Part shown: one piece after another, positions 1 to 8,339 of the stretch
How positions within the stretch are numbered: position 1 is the stretch's first letter
Layout: every line of letters begins with the position of its first letter
DNA from: Synergistaceae bacterium
Lineage (GTDB): Bacteria > Synergistota > Synergistia > Synergistales > Aminithiophilaceae
Direction: 5' to 3'
NCBI GenBank assembly: GCA_016756725.1
Contig: JAESII010000007.1
Coordinates: 148,985 to 212,984, forward strand
DNA length: 64,000 nucleotides
Translations under genes and position numbers: made by a program
Notes under the pieces: generated by a model
What the model was told of the DNA's origin: nothing
Databases searched by the model: none
The model's input: only the letters and a program-made list of their open reading frames with translations

Positions 1-259
1 TCTCGACATCGCCGATGAATCCGGGGAAGACCTCTCCGGGCCCCTCCACCTTACAGCGCGGCTCGATCACGTCCTTGACGGGAATGATCCTCACGCTTTC
101 GCCGGGCCTGGCGATCTCCAGACGCATCTTCGTCAGGGGAATGCCCTCAAGACACCGCAGGGCCTCATCGGAATCGACGGTGAGCAGCCCTCCGGCAAGG
201 CCCGTGGCAGGGCCGAAAACGAGGTCTTCGACGACAGCCCGGCGCAGTTCCAGTTTCAT
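1..259 (-). CDS. grdE: Glycine/sarcosine/betaine reductase component B, GrdE-type (N-terminal part, runs off the left edge)
   Basis: Reading leftwards from ATG at 259, the first 86 codons begin MKLELRRAVVEDLVFG and contain IARPGESVRI, PVKDVIEPR and VEGPGEVFPG, the conserved start of GrdE-type proproteins of substrate-specific component B. In this family the proprotein is cleaved to give a pyruvoyl group and works with the selenoprotein subunit to feed glycine or a methylated glycine into Stickland reduction. The start is supported by a GGGGAGGTG ribosome binding site about 6 nt upstream. The cleavage site and the C-terminal part lie outside the window, so the amine substrate cannot be assigned. 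It is divergent from the CdaR-type regulator at 419, which may control it. The six-frame track lists only a plus-strand shadow here. Confidence 0.8.
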   Translation of the reverse strand, partial: MKLELRRAVVEDLVFGPATGLAGGLLTVDSDEALRCLEGIPLTKMRLEIARPGESVRIIPVKDVIEPRCKVEGPGEVFPGFIGDVE

Positions 260-418
260 GACGCCACCTCCCCGCCTCTCCTCCAGGAGCAGGCTTATGG
301 TTTTTCCTCCCTACTATGGTAGAACCGGAGTGAAAGGGGCGCATTAGTCGGAAGGCGCAAGAGATGCTACTCTGAAGGGGATTCTTTTGTCATCCTGCAC
401 AAATAAGGGGGGAGGTCC

Positions 419-1615
419 ATGCAGGCCGATCTCGCGCAGAACGTGGCCGAGGTGGCCCAGGCCACGATCAATCATCACGTCATCATCACCGACGAGAGGG
501 GACGGATCATCGGCGCCAGCCAAAAGGAGCGCGTCGGATGCCTCCACAGCCCCTCCCTTGAGGCCATCAACCGAAGAAAGGAAGTGGTGACTTCCGTCGA
601 CGAGGCCCGGCGCCTCGGTGACGTCCGCCCCGGCGTCACACTGCCCATCGAGCTCGCCGGGGAGATCGTCGGCTCCGTCGCCATCGCTGGCCCGCCGGAC
701 GAGGTGATCCGCTTCGGCCATCTCGTCCGGCGCGAGGCCGAAGTCTTTCTCAAGGAACGGATGCTCCTTGAGGCACAGCTTCTCCGCGAAGGGGCGCGTC
801 AACATCTCGTCCAGGAGATCTACGCCTTTTCCGGCGGCGACATGGACCGGGACTTTCTCCTCGCCCGGGGCCGGGAGATGGCCATCGATCTGGCCCTTCC
901 CCGGCTCTGCATCGTCATCGACCTGGCTCCTTTTCTGACGGGCGAGGCCAAGGCGGAAGAAGGCCCCGCAAGACGGAGGATCGCCGCCGAGATCGAGGGA
1001 GCCTTCCGGGGCCATCAGGACCTGACGGCCCTTTTGGGCAGCGACAAGCTCGTCGTCATTCCCGCCGTGCCGCGCAAGGGAGGCGCCTTCCTGGAGGAGC
1101 TGACCGGCCGCTGCCGCTCCCTGGCCGAAAGCCTGGACCGCCGGGGCCGGCCGATCTCCTTCGGCATCGGGCCCACGGCGGAAGGCCCCGAAGAGCTCTC
1201 CCAGTCGCTGCGCAGCGCCTGGCGGGCCCTCGTCCTGGGACGGCGGGCTACAGGCGGCCCCGGCATCTTCCTCTACGAAGACTACCTCCTCGACGATCTC
1301 CTGGCCGGCGCCGACCGCCGTCTGGCCCGCACCTTCGTTCGGCGGACCCTGGGCGATCTGGCCGATCAGCACGACTTCGACGAACTGAAGACCACCGTCC
1401 GGGCCTGGATGGCCTCTCCCTTCCATCCCGGCCGTGCGGCGAAGGAGCTGGCCATCCACCGAAACACCCTCAGTTACCGGCTCGACAAGATCGGCCGCCT
1501 CACGGGCCTGGACCTTCGCGACTTCCGCCAGCTCTTTTCGCTGGCCCTGGCCCTCCGCATCCGAGAACACCCGGCCCTGGCGGAACCGAAACGGAAGGAC
1601 GGCGAATGCAAATGA
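419..1615 (+). CDS. CdaR-family transcriptional regulator (sugar-diacid-type sensor domain with PucR-type C-terminal HTH)
   Basis: A 398-residue protein. The first ~135 residues match a CdaR-type ligand-recognition domain (NHHVIITDERGRIIGAS near residues 20-38). The middle is a degenerate GGDEF-like region. The C-terminal ~60 residues carry AAKELAIHRNTLSYRLDKI, the HTH_30 helix-turn-helix of CdaR and PucR proteins, which usually activate transcription. GGGGGGAGG lies just upstream of ATG 419. The gene diverges from grdE across about 160 bp, so regulation of the reductase genes by an amino acid or amine effector is a reasonable inference. Its stop overlaps the start of the ABC ATPase gene, which suggests coupling. 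Confidence 0.85.
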   Translation: MQADLAQNVAEVAQATINHHVIITDERGRIIGASQKERVGCLHSPSLEAINRRKEVVTSVDEARRLGDVRPGVTLPIELAGEIVGSVAIAGPPDEVIRFGHLVRREAEVFLKERMLLEAQLLREGARQHLVQEIYAFSGGDMDRDFLLARGREMAIDLALPRLCIVIDLAPFLTGEAKAEEGPARRRIAAEIEGAFRGHQDLTALLGSDKLVVIPAVPRKGGAFLEELTGRCRSLAESLDRRGRPISFGIGPTAEGPEELSQSLRSAWRALVLGRRATGGPGIFLYEDYLLDDLLAGADRRLARTFVRRTLGDLADQHDFDELKTTVRAWMASPFHPGRAAKELAIHRNTLSYRLDKIGRLTGLDLRDFRQLFSLALALRIREHPALAEPKRKDGECK

Positions 1616-2274
1616 GCCTGCTCGCATTTCAGAATCTCCGCTTCTCCCTCAACGACGGGCCCGGTCCCGCTCTGGCCGGGCAGGTGCAGCCCCGATCAGT
1701 TCTGGAGATCAAGGGCCCCTCGGGAGCCGGAAAATCGACGCTTCTCCGCGTCCTGGCCCGGCTTTCACCCTTCGAAGAAGGGAACATCACCTTCCGGGGC
1801 AAGCCGTCATCGACCGTGGCAGCCCCTCTCTGGCGGCGCCAGGTCCAGTACCTGCACCAGCAGCCCGTCCTCGTCGACGGCACCGTCGAGGACAATCTCC
1901 GCCTTCCCTGGAGCCTCAAGGGATACCAGGAGGTTCCGCGCCCGGAAGAGGACGATCTTTTCTCCGCCCTCGAAAGGTTGAGCCTCGACGGAAGTCTCCT
2001 CCACCGCGACAGCCGCCTTCTTTCAGGCGGGGAAAAGGCCCGCGTCGCCTTGGCCCGAAGCTTTCTCGCCGGGCCGACGGTGCTCCTCCTCGACGAGCCG
2101 ACGGCCTCCCTCGACGAGGAAAGCCGCAAGGCTCTGCTGAAGGCCCTTCGACAATGGCTTGAGATCGGGGCCGACGAGCGGGGCCTCGTTCTCGTCTCTC
2201 ACCGCGACGACAGGGCCTACTTCGATCGCGGCATGACCCTCGAACTGGAACCTCGCCGAGGCGGACAGTCATGA
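1606..2274 (+). CDS. fetA: ABC transporter ATPase, FetA (YbbL)-like
   Basis: A 222-residue ATPase with Walker A GPSGAGKS (residues 37-44), a Q-loop region (YLHQQPVL), signature LSGGEKARVALA, Walker B VLLLDEP and a switch His in LVSHRDD. With the UPF0014/FetB permease encoded next it forms an ABC exporter. The E. coli pair FetAB (YbbLM) has been linked to iron export and peroxide tolerance. ATG 1606 overlaps the end of the CdaR-type gene; ATG 1612, overlapping that stop as ATGA, is an alternative start. The substrate is inferred from the family only. Confidence 0.85.
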   Translation: MQMSLLAFQNLRFSLNDGPGPALAGQVQPRSVLEIKGPSGAGKSTLLRVLARLSPFEEGNITFRGKPSSTVAAPLWRRQVQYLHQQPVLVDGTVEDNLRLPWSLKGYQEVPRPEEDDLFSALERLSLDGSLLHRDSRLLSGGEKARVALARSFLAGPTVLLLDEPTASLDEESRKALLKALRQWLEIGADERGLVLVSHRDDRAYFDRGMTLELEPRRGGQS

Positions 2275-3077
2275 GCACCGTGACGCCGATCATCACCGAC
2301 CTGCAGCTTCTGACCTCCCTTTCGCTCCTTCTCGTTTCCGGAGCAGTATCGGCCCTTTTCGACCTGGGCCTTCTCCGGTCCCTCCTCTGGGGAGCCTTCC
2401 GGGCCTTTCTTCAGCTCACCCTCATCGGCTACGCCCTGGGCTTTCTCTTTTCCCAGGAGAGGCTTCTCGTCGTCGCCGCCGTCGTGACCGTCATGACAGG
2501 TATCGCCACCCAGGCAGCCACGTCCCGGGTCCCGTCGGTGCAGCGCTTCCCTCATCTGCTGGCCTTCGGCTCCCTCTGGGCCAGCACCTTTCTGGTTGGG
2601 ACCATCGTCCTGGCCCTCGTCATCAGGGCCGACCCCTGGTACACGCCGCGCGTCGCCATCCCCATCTTCGGCATGATCCTCGGCAACGCCATGACGGGCA
2701 TCTCCCTCTCTCTGGAGCGGCTCTTTTCCTCCGTCCGGGAGGGATCGGAAACGGTCGAGGCCCTTCTCGCCCTGGGAGCCACACCCTGGGAGGCCGTCCA
2801 GGGCCGCGTCCGCAGCGCCATCGGGGCCGGCATGACGCCGACGATCAACAACCTCATGGTCGTCGGCCTCGTCAGCCTGCCGGGAATGATGACGGGCCAG
2901 ATTCTGGGCGGTGCCGATCCTCTCCAGGCCGTCCGCTACCAGATCGTCGTCATGTACATGATCTCCGCCGCCGTCGCCGCAGGCTGTCTTCTTTTGACGG
3001 GCCTCGGCTACCGGCGGCTCTTCACCGCCGACGGAGCCCTCCGGCCGGACCTGAGAGAGAGCCTCAGAAACCGCTGA
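2271..3077 (+). CDS. fetB: ABC transporter permease, FetB (YbbM/UPF0014)-like
   Basis: A 268-residue polytopic membrane protein with about seven hydrophobic segments. It contains GMILGNAMTGISLSLER and LVSLPGMMTGQILGGADP, characteristic of the UPF0014/FetB family, whose members are usually ~260 residues. It starts by ATGA overlap with the fetA-like stop, so translation is probably coupled. A strong hairpin at 3089-3133 follows. A metal (iron) export role is inferred from E. coli FetAB. Confidence 0.87.
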   Translation: MSTVTPIITDLQLLTSLSLLLVSGAVSALFDLGLLRSLLWGAFRAFLQLTLIGYALGFLFSQERLLVVAAVVTVMTGIATQAATSRVPSVQRFPHLLAFGSLWASTFLVGTIVLALVIRADPWYTPRVAIPIFGMILGNAMTGISLSLERLFSSVREGSETVEALLALGATPWEAVQGRVRSAIGAGMTPTINNLMVVGLVSLPGMMTGQILGGADPLQAVRYQIVVMYMISAAVAAGCLLLTGLGYRRLFTADGALRPDLRESLRNR

Positions 3078-3088
3078 CAGCCCCTCGC

Positions 3089-3133
3089 GACAAGCGGGGA
3101 AGCCGCCCGGCCCGGGCGGCTTCCCCGCTTGTC
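3089..3133. terminator. Bidirectional hairpin terminator between fetB-like gene and saccharopine dehydrogenase gene
   Basis: A perfect 20-bp inverted repeat (arms 3089-3108 and 3114-3133) with a 5-nt loop lies between convergent genes. The arm begins GACAAGCGGGGAAGC. It probably serves both strands. No long T-run is present. Confidence 0.75.
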
Positions 3134-3155
3134 TCTGAAGAAGGAGCAGAAAAGC

Positions 3156-4481
3156 TCAGGCCAGAGGCCTTTCGCTCTCGATGAAGCGGACGCCTTCCTC
3201 CTCAAGGAGCTTCAGTGCCGGCTCGTAGACCTCGGGCAGGACCGGGGCATGAACGCCGGGGACGTTGAACCCGCCGCGGAGGATGAGGAGAGCGCCGATG
3301 GCCGGCGGAATGCCCGTCGTCCGCGCGATGGAGGTGTCGCCGTCGGGAATGCCGTAGTCGACGAGGGTCGAACGGCGCTCGACGACGGAGCCATCGGCCT
3401 TTTCGATGACATAGCGGTGCTCCATGACCACGAGATCCCTCTCGCCAGGTGCGAAGACGAGTTTTTCTCCGTAGAGGAAGGAGACGACGTCGCGGAGACT
3501 CCCCTTCTCCATGGGGATGGGCCTCTCGTCGAGCAGGCCCAGCCAACGGAGCTTCATGTAGACTGACGAGTAGGGCGCCAGGCCGAGGAACTTTCTCAGG
3601 GCCTCGTCCACATCGTCTCCCGCAGCGGCGCCGACGAGCTGTCCCGTGAGACCGGCGAAGGTGAGTCCCCTGAAGTCACGTTCGTCGAGATCGAAAAGGT
3701 GCAGATCCTGCATGGCGCAGATCATCTCGGACCAGCCGGGGAAGCGGAGCGTCCCCCGGTAGACGGTCTTCACTTCGGGCATGCCGTAGTGCTCGATGTA
3801 GGGCAGGGAATCGGCGTTGGCGTACTGCTCGAACCAGCCGCAGCCGGCGATCTCGATGAGCGATGCCTTGCGGAAGGTCTCCCCGTCGGGCCAGATCACG
3901 ACCTGGCCATCCTGGAGGATCCGAGCCTCCCGCTTGCTCGCCCCGATGAGTCCCGAAGGAGCCCAGGAGAGCTTGTAGCCCAGGGGATTGTCGTTGGCCT
4001 CCCGGGCCGGCAGAGCGCCGCACCAGGAGTGGAAGGAGCGGATTTTGCCTCCGCCCTGGTGGATCTCGTGGATCGTCTTGGCCGCCGACATGTGGTCGAT
4101 GCCGGGGTCGAGACCGAGCTCGCAGAGAAGGACGAGCCCCTTCTCCTTCGCCTTGCCGTCAAGGGCCCTCATGTCGTCCTTGATGTAGGAGGGGTTGACG
4201 TAGTGGATGCCCGCCTCGACACAGGCCGCCGCCGCCGGAGCCATGAGGGCCGCCGGAAGGAGGTTGATGACGATGTCGGGCTCGACCTCAACCAGGATGG
4301 CGGGCAGTTCGGTGGCGACGTCGCGGACCAGCCCCCTGCCGCGGGGATTGCCCTTGAGGACCCGGTCGAAGTTGTCCCCGTTGAGGTCGACGACGGTCAC
4401 CGAGACTTCGGGATCGCGCAAAAGGTATTGGACGCAGGGACCGGCCACTCTTCCGGCCCCGAGGACGAGAACATGCTTCAC
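3156..4481 (-). CDS. Saccharopine dehydrogenase family protein (Lys9/Lys1-like)
   Basis: A 441-residue protein beginning MKHVLVLGAGRVAGP, a Rossmann GxGxxG motif, followed by VTVVDLNGDNF, DIVINLLPA and ILCELGLDPGIDHMSA-like segments (LLCELGLDPGIDHMSAA), typical of C-terminal-type saccharopine dehydrogenases. Family members interconvert saccharopine with glutamate plus aminoadipate semialdehyde or lysine plus 2-oxoglutarate; bacterial paralogues may act on other opine-type amines. GTG 4481 is preferred over the track start (GTG 4490) because AAAGGTG lies 9 nt upstream of it. The gene follows the NhaC gene on the same strand, separated by a hairpin. Confidence 0.82.
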   Translation of the reverse strand: MKHVLVLGAGRVAGPCVQYLLRDPEVSVTVVDLNGDNFDRVLKGNPRGRGLVRDVATELPAILVEVEPDIVINLLPAALMAPAAAACVEAGIHYVNPSYIKDDMRALDGKAKEKGLVLLCELGLDPGIDHMSAAKTIHEIHQGGGKIRSFHSWCGALPAREANDNPLGYKLSWAPSGLIGASKREARILQDGQVVIWPDGETFRKASLIEIAGCGWFEQYANADSLPYIEHYGMPEVKTVYRGTLRFPGWSEMICAMQDLHLFDLDERDFRGLTFAGLTGQLVGAAAGDDVDEALRKFLGLAPYSSVYMKLRWLGLLDERPIPMEKGSLRDVVSFLYGEKLVFAPGERDLVVMEHRYVIEKADGSVVERRSTLVDYGIPDGDTSIARTTGIPPAIGALLILRGGFNVPGVHAPVLPEVYEPALKLLEEEGVRFIESERPLA

Positions 4482-4505
4482 GGCAAACACACCTTTCTTT
4501 CTGAA

Positions 4506-4539
4506 GGCCGGGGAGCCCCCTCTTCGGGGCTCCCCGGCC
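4506..4539 (-). terminator. Hairpin between nhaC-type gene and saccharopine dehydrogenase gene
   Basis: A 14-bp GC-rich inverted repeat (arms starting GGCCGGGGAGCCCC, 6-nt loop) lies just past the antiporter stop on the minus strand. There is no T-run, so it may only reduce read-through into the dehydrogenase gene or stabilise mRNA ends. Confidence 0.6.
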
Positions 4540-4561
4540 GGGAATAGCCTTCTGTCGACGA

Positions 4562-6103
4562 TCAGGCCTGGGGTTTGGAGGCGTACTTGCGGTCCGACAG
4601 CTGTTCGCCCCAGATCTTGCCGAAGGTGACGATGAAGAGGAACACGAGGCCTACGGCCAGGGCGAGGACGACGGGCGAATCGAAGAAGCCGGCCACGAGA
4701 TAGGAGATGATGCTTGCCAGGGCGACGGTTACGGCGTAGGGCAGCTGAGTCTTGACGTGATCGATGTGGTCACAGGCGGCCCCCATGGAGGATAGCACGG
4801 TCGTGTCCGAAATGGGAGAGCAGTGATCGCCGAAAAGACCTCCGCTGAGGACGGCTCCGATGGAGGCGTAAAGCGGGGCGCCCAGGGCCGCCGAAGCGGG
4901 AATGGCCAGAGGCACGAGGATGGCGAAAGTACCCCAGGAGGAGCCGGTGGCGAAGGAGATGGCCGCGCCGGTGATGAAGAGAAGGGCGGGGATGGCCCAG
5001 CCGGGGACGTTGCCCTGGGCGATGCCGACGATGTAGTTGGCCGTTCCCAGGGCCTTGCAGACCGAACCCAAAGACCAGGAGAGGACGAGGATCATGAGGA
5101 TGAAGACGATCTCCTTGGCCCCGTCCATGTACATCTTGAAGGCCTCGGCGCCGGTCTTGACCTTGTAGTAGAGCATAAACCCGATGCAGGTCACGGCACC
5201 CATGAAGTAGCCGAAACAGAGAGCCGACCGCAGGACGGGACCGGGGGCGGGCTTGAAGGGGAAACCATGGGGGATGAGCAGGCCGAAAATGCAGGCGAAG
5301 AGAACGACGAGGGGGACGATCATCATCGTCGCATTGGCCTTGTTCCCCCTGTCCTGACTGATGTCGACGGCGGGACGGGCCGGCTTGGCTTCCGGCCAGA
5401 GGGGCTGCCCCGTCTCGAGGGTACGCTTTTCGGCGCGGTACATGGCGCTGAACTCAAAGCCCAGGAAGGCCACGAGGGGAATCATGACGAGCGTCCCGAT
5501 GGCGTAGAACTGGAAGGGAATGACCTTGACGAAGGCGGCGAACTCCGATTCGACCATGCCGAGGGCATCGAACTCCTTCTTGATGAGACCCATGATGTAG
5601 ATGCCCCAGCCGATGAAGGGGACGAGAATACAGACCGGCGAAGCCGTGCTGTCCAGAAGCCAGGCCAGCTTCTCGCGGCTGATGCGGAGCTTGTCGGTGA
5701 TGGGCTGGAAGGTGGGACCCAGGATGAGGGGATTGCCCGAGTCGGAGAAGAAGATGGCCAGCCCGCCAAACCAGACGGCCATCTGGGCCTTGGCGCGGGT
5801 GTTGATCCAGGAGGCCACCTTGGCTGCGAAGGCGTTGGCCCCACCCGAATGGGTGATGACGCCGACGAATCCGCCGATGAAGACCATCATGACGAGCAGG
5901 CTCGAGTTGTAGCCGTCAGCAGCCTGCTTGAAGATGTAGTCCTTGATGAAGAGGGTCAGGGCCTCGATGGGGTTCCATCCGGCCAGAGCCAGGGCTCCCA
6001 GGAGACCGCCGAAAAAAAGGGCCGTGATGACGTTCTTGTACTTGATGGCGATGATGACGGCCACCAGAGGGGGAAGAATAGAAAAAATGCCGTAATGCTC
6101 CAC
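4562..6103 (-). CDS. nhaC: NhaC-family Na+/H+ antiporter-like transporter
   Basis: An integral membrane protein of about 513 residues with more than ten hydrophobic segments. It contains IFFSDSGNPLILGPTFQPITD, GSSWGTFAILVPLAIP and GDHCSPISDTTVLSSMGA, the last being highly characteristic of NhaC and related sodium-coupled antiporters. GTG 6103 is chosen because GAAAGGGAGG lies ~8 nt upstream and the protein then starts at VEHYGIFSILPPL. The track start (GTG 6178) adds a low-complexity 25-residue extension but has its own strong AAAGGAGGTGA just upstream. Some homologues exchange amino acids or organic acids, so the substrate is open. Confidence 0.82.
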   Translation of the reverse strand: MEHYGIFSILPPLVAVIIAIKYKNVITALFFGGLLGALALAGWNPIEALTLFIKDYIFKQAADGYNSSLLVMMVFIGGFVGVITHSGGANAFAAKVASWINTRAKAQMAVWFGGLAIFFSDSGNPLILGPTFQPITDKLRISREKLAWLLDSTASPVCILVPFIGWGIYIMGLIKKEFDALGMVESEFAAFVKVIPFQFYAIGTLVMIPLVAFLGFEFSAMYRAEKRTLETGQPLWPEAKPARPAVDISQDRGNKANATMMIVPLVVLFACIFGLLIPHGFPFKPAPGPVLRSALCFGYFMGAVTCIGFMLYYKVKTGAEAFKMYMDGAKEIVFILMILVLSWSLGSVCKALGTANYIVGIAQGNVPGWAIPALLFITGAAISFATGSSWGTFAILVPLAIPASAALGAPLYASIGAVLSGGLFGDHCSPISDTTVLSSMGAACDHIDHVKTQLPYAVTVALASIISYLVAGFFDSPVVLALAVGLVFLFIVTFGKIWGEQLSDRKYASKPQA

Positions 6104-6278
6104 CGATAACGCCTCCCTTTCGTCCTGCACGGGGCAGGGTTTCTCACCGTTCCCGCCGCCGGACCCTCCCTGAACCACTCACCTCCTTTGTCGGGACGGC
6201 CCCGTCGGGGCGGGTGGAACAGACCGCTTGACGGCACCGACGTCTTTCAGACGGCGGAAAAGCGACAGCGGAACAGCC

Positions 6279-6983
6279 CTAAACGTAGCGGGCGGGCTGG
6301 AGACCCGTCGTGGCAATGAGAGGCATGCGCCGGGTCATGAGGGAGTAGGTCGTAAAGATGTGGGCCTTCATCGTCGCCTCGGCCAGGGTCCCGTCACCGG
6401 AGGCGATGGCCTCGACGATGCGCTCGTGCTCCTGGCAGCTCCGTGACTGGGAGGGGTCACGGAGAGGGCGGTCCGGTTCCTCGGGAACGTAGAAACGATC
6501 GAAGAAGAAGATGTAGAGCTCGGAGCGCCAGAAGGTCTGACGGACGAACCTCTCGATGTAGGGGTTGTGGGCCATCGTCGCCAGGAGCAAGTGGAACTCC
6601 TTGTTGATGTCGGTATACTCCTGGAGCTGACCGGTGCGGTAATGGTCCTTTTCGCGTTCGAGAAGATCCCGGACGTAACGGAGATCCTCCTCGGTACGGG
6701 ACTGGGCCGCCTCGAGAGCGGCCTTTCCCTCGAGATAGATCCGGGCCTTGAAGGTATCGCGCATGTCCTCCGGCGTCAGCTTCGGGACATAGCATCCCTT
6801 GCCGTCGTGGGCCTCGAGAAGCCCTTCGGCAACGAGCTGCCTCATGGCATTCCGGATCGGCGTCCGGCTCAGGCCGAAGGCCTGGGCTAATTCAGACTCG
6901 ACCAGGCGATCGCCTGGCCCGTAGGCCCGGGAGAGAATGAGCTCGATGATTCTCTGATGGGCCCGTTCCTCAGCTGTAGGCAA
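6279..6983 (-). CDS. GntR-family transcriptional regulator, FCD (FadR-C) type
   Basis: A 234-residue protein with an N-terminal winged HTH (AYGPGDRLVESELAQAFGLSRTPIRNAMRQL, residues ~20-50) and an all-helical FCD ligand domain with metal-site-type residues (DINKEFHLLLA, HERIVEAIASGD, MKAH). FCD regulators sense small organic acids or amino acids. The start is TTG 6983 behind GAAGGGA. The promoter TTGACA-N17-TATGTT at 7035-7063 has its -35 box inside a perfect 16-bp palindrome, so autoregulation is likely. The MFS gene is divergent and nhaC lies downstream; either or both could be targets. Confidence 0.88.
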   Translation of the reverse strand: MPTAEERAHQRIIELILSRAYGPGDRLVESELAQAFGLSRTPIRNAMRQLVAEGLLEAHDGKGCYVPKLTPEDMRDTFKARIYLEGKAALEAAQSRTEEDLRYVRDLLEREKDHYRTGQLQEYTDINKEFHLLLATMAHNPYIERFVRQTFWRSELYIFFFDRFYVPEEPDRPLRDPSQSRSCQEHERIVEAIASGDGTLAEATMKAHIFTTYSLMTRRMPLIATTGLQPARYV

Positions 6984-7034
6984 CGTTTATTCCCTTCTTT
7001 CACTAAGTCGTATCCCGAAGGGGATCCCAACCAG

Positions 7035-7063
7035 AACATACCGGACTCCAGAAGGATTGTCAA
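7035..7063 (-). promoter_or_regulatory. Sigma70-type promoter of the gntR gene
   Basis: On the minus strand TTGACA (7063-7058) and TATGTT (7040-7035) are separated by exactly 17 nt, about 50 nt upstream of the TTG start. The -35 box is part of the operator palindrome. Confidence 0.75.
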
Positions 7064-7074
7064 GTATACTTGAC
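7059..7074. promoter_or_regulatory. Perfect 16-bp palindrome, probable GntR operator
   Basis: GTCAAGTATACTTGAC is its own reverse complement. It lies in the divergent gntR-MFS intergenic region, and its GTATAC centre resembles operators of FCD-type GntR regulators. It overlaps the gntR -35 box and lies about 100 bp upstream of the MFS start. Confidence 0.75.
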
Positions 7075-7175
7075 CTTCTTTTCTGTGTTTCCTCTTTCCT
7101 CCCTCTCCGAGGGGGTGTTTTTCGCTGCACCGCGGTGTATGCTCTTGCCGAGTCCCACAAAGGAGGTCTTGTGCC

Positions 7176-8339
7176 ATGGCCGGCTCCGGTCCCCTTATCC
7201 TTCGTCTGACAGCGGCCAACTTCGCCGTCAACGGCGTGAGCAACACCTATTACCTTCTCGCTGCCTACCTGACCTGCCTGGGCCTCGACGACCCCCGCGC
7301 CGCCGGCTGGGTTCTCGGCAGCTACTACGCCGCCTCGACTCTTTCGCGCCCCTTCGTGGGGTGGCTCGTCGAGCGACTCCCCTTCCGGGCAAGCTTCCTC
7401 GTCGGCGGAGCGGGCCTCCTGGCGGGAACGCTGGGGCTGGCCCTTTCTGGTCCCTCTCTGGCGATGCTCCTTTTCTGGCGCTCCCTGACGGGCATCGGGG
7501 CCAGCCTCTTTCTCGTGGCCCTCACCACCTACCAGACCCTATGCGTTCCCGAAGATCATCGGGGATCGTCTTTCGCCCTCACATCGGCAGGAAGCATCGC
7601 CCCCCTGGTGACTGTCGTCCCCCTCGCCGAGGCCTTTCTCACCGGCGGTCACCCTCGGGCCTATGTGCTGCTCCCTGTGGCGATCTCCCTGTTCTGTCTT
7701 CTCCTGGCCCTACCCTTCGACCCCGGCGAACGGTCCATCGAACCGGGAGAGAAGCCCGGCACCTACGTCGAACTCTTCAGGCGACGGCCCATCGTGATCC
7801 TCTTTCTCTCGGTGACGCTCTTTGCCCTCACCGACGCGGCCATGCTCTCCGTGACGGGACTGGCCCATTCCAAGGGGCTCGTCGCCTCGGGCTTCATCGC
7901 CGCTAACGCCGGTCTGTCGGTGCTGATCCGCGTCACGGCCTTCCGCCTTATGGACCGTCTTCCTCGGATGGCCCTCGTCGCCCCCTCCCTGGCTTTCACC
8001 TCATTGGGGCTACTTCTTGCCTCCTTTGCGGAGGGCAACGCCAGTTTCACGGCCTGCGGCCTCCTTTTCGGCATCGGCATGGGCTTCGGCTTCCCCATGC
8101 ACCTGGCCCTCATCGGCGACGTCGCTCCCCGCCACCTGAGGGCCAAGGCGTCGTCGATGGTCTGGTTCTTCATGGCCTGCTGTTTCTCCCTTTCGCCTCT
8201 CATCATGGGCTACCTGGCGGCCCTCTGGAATTACGAGGCGGCCTTCCGTCTCTTCGGCGGCGGCCTGATCGTCATCGCCCCTCTCCTTCACTGGGGACTC
8301 TGGCTCCCCCTGGCCCGGCACAGGATGACCACGGCATGA
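7176..8339 (+). CDS. MFS transporter
   Basis: A 387-residue protein with about twelve hydrophobic segments and an MFS-type loop (GSYYAASTLSRPFVGWLVERLPFR, residues ~47-70). It is the usual length for a major facilitator superfamily single-polypeptide transporter, many of which export drugs or metabolites. ATG 7176 has AAAGGAGG 9 nt upstream. The gene is divergent from the GntR gene across the palindromic operator, so its expression probably responds to that regulator's ligand. Its stop overlaps the tag start (ATGA). The substrate cannot be predicted. Confidence 0.85.
   Translation: MAGSGPLILRLTAANFAVNGVSNTYYLLAAYLTCLGLDDPRAAGWVLGSYYAASTLSRPFVGWLVERLPFRASFLVGGAGLLAGTLGLALSGPSLAMLLFWRSLTGIGASLFLVALTTYQTLCVPEDHRGSSFALTSAGSIAPLVTVVPLAEAFLTGGHPRAYVLLPVAISLFCLLLALPFDPGERSIEPGEKPGTYVELFRRRPIVILFLSVTLFALTDAAMLSVTGLAHSKGLVASGFIAANAGLSVLIRVTAFRLMDRLPRMALVAPSLAFTSLGLLLASFAEGNASFTACGLLFGIGMGFGFPMHLALIGDVAPRHLRAKASSMVWFFMACCFSLSPLIMGYLAALWNYEAAFRLFGGGLIVIAPLLHWGLWLPLARHRMTTA

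Noticed and set aside
15-347. 110-residue plus-strand ORF
   Set aside because: Shadow of grdE on the minus strand, which has conserved motifs and a proper ribosome binding site.
344-1627. 427-residue minus-strand ORF
   Set aside because: It mirrors the CdaR-type gene on the opposite strand, lacks any recognisable motif and has the composition of a GC-rich shadow frame.
6104-6278. Possible riboswitch before nhaC
   Set aside because: I compared the leader by eye with glycine, lysine and SAM aptamer patterns and found no convincing core; only small hairpins are visible.
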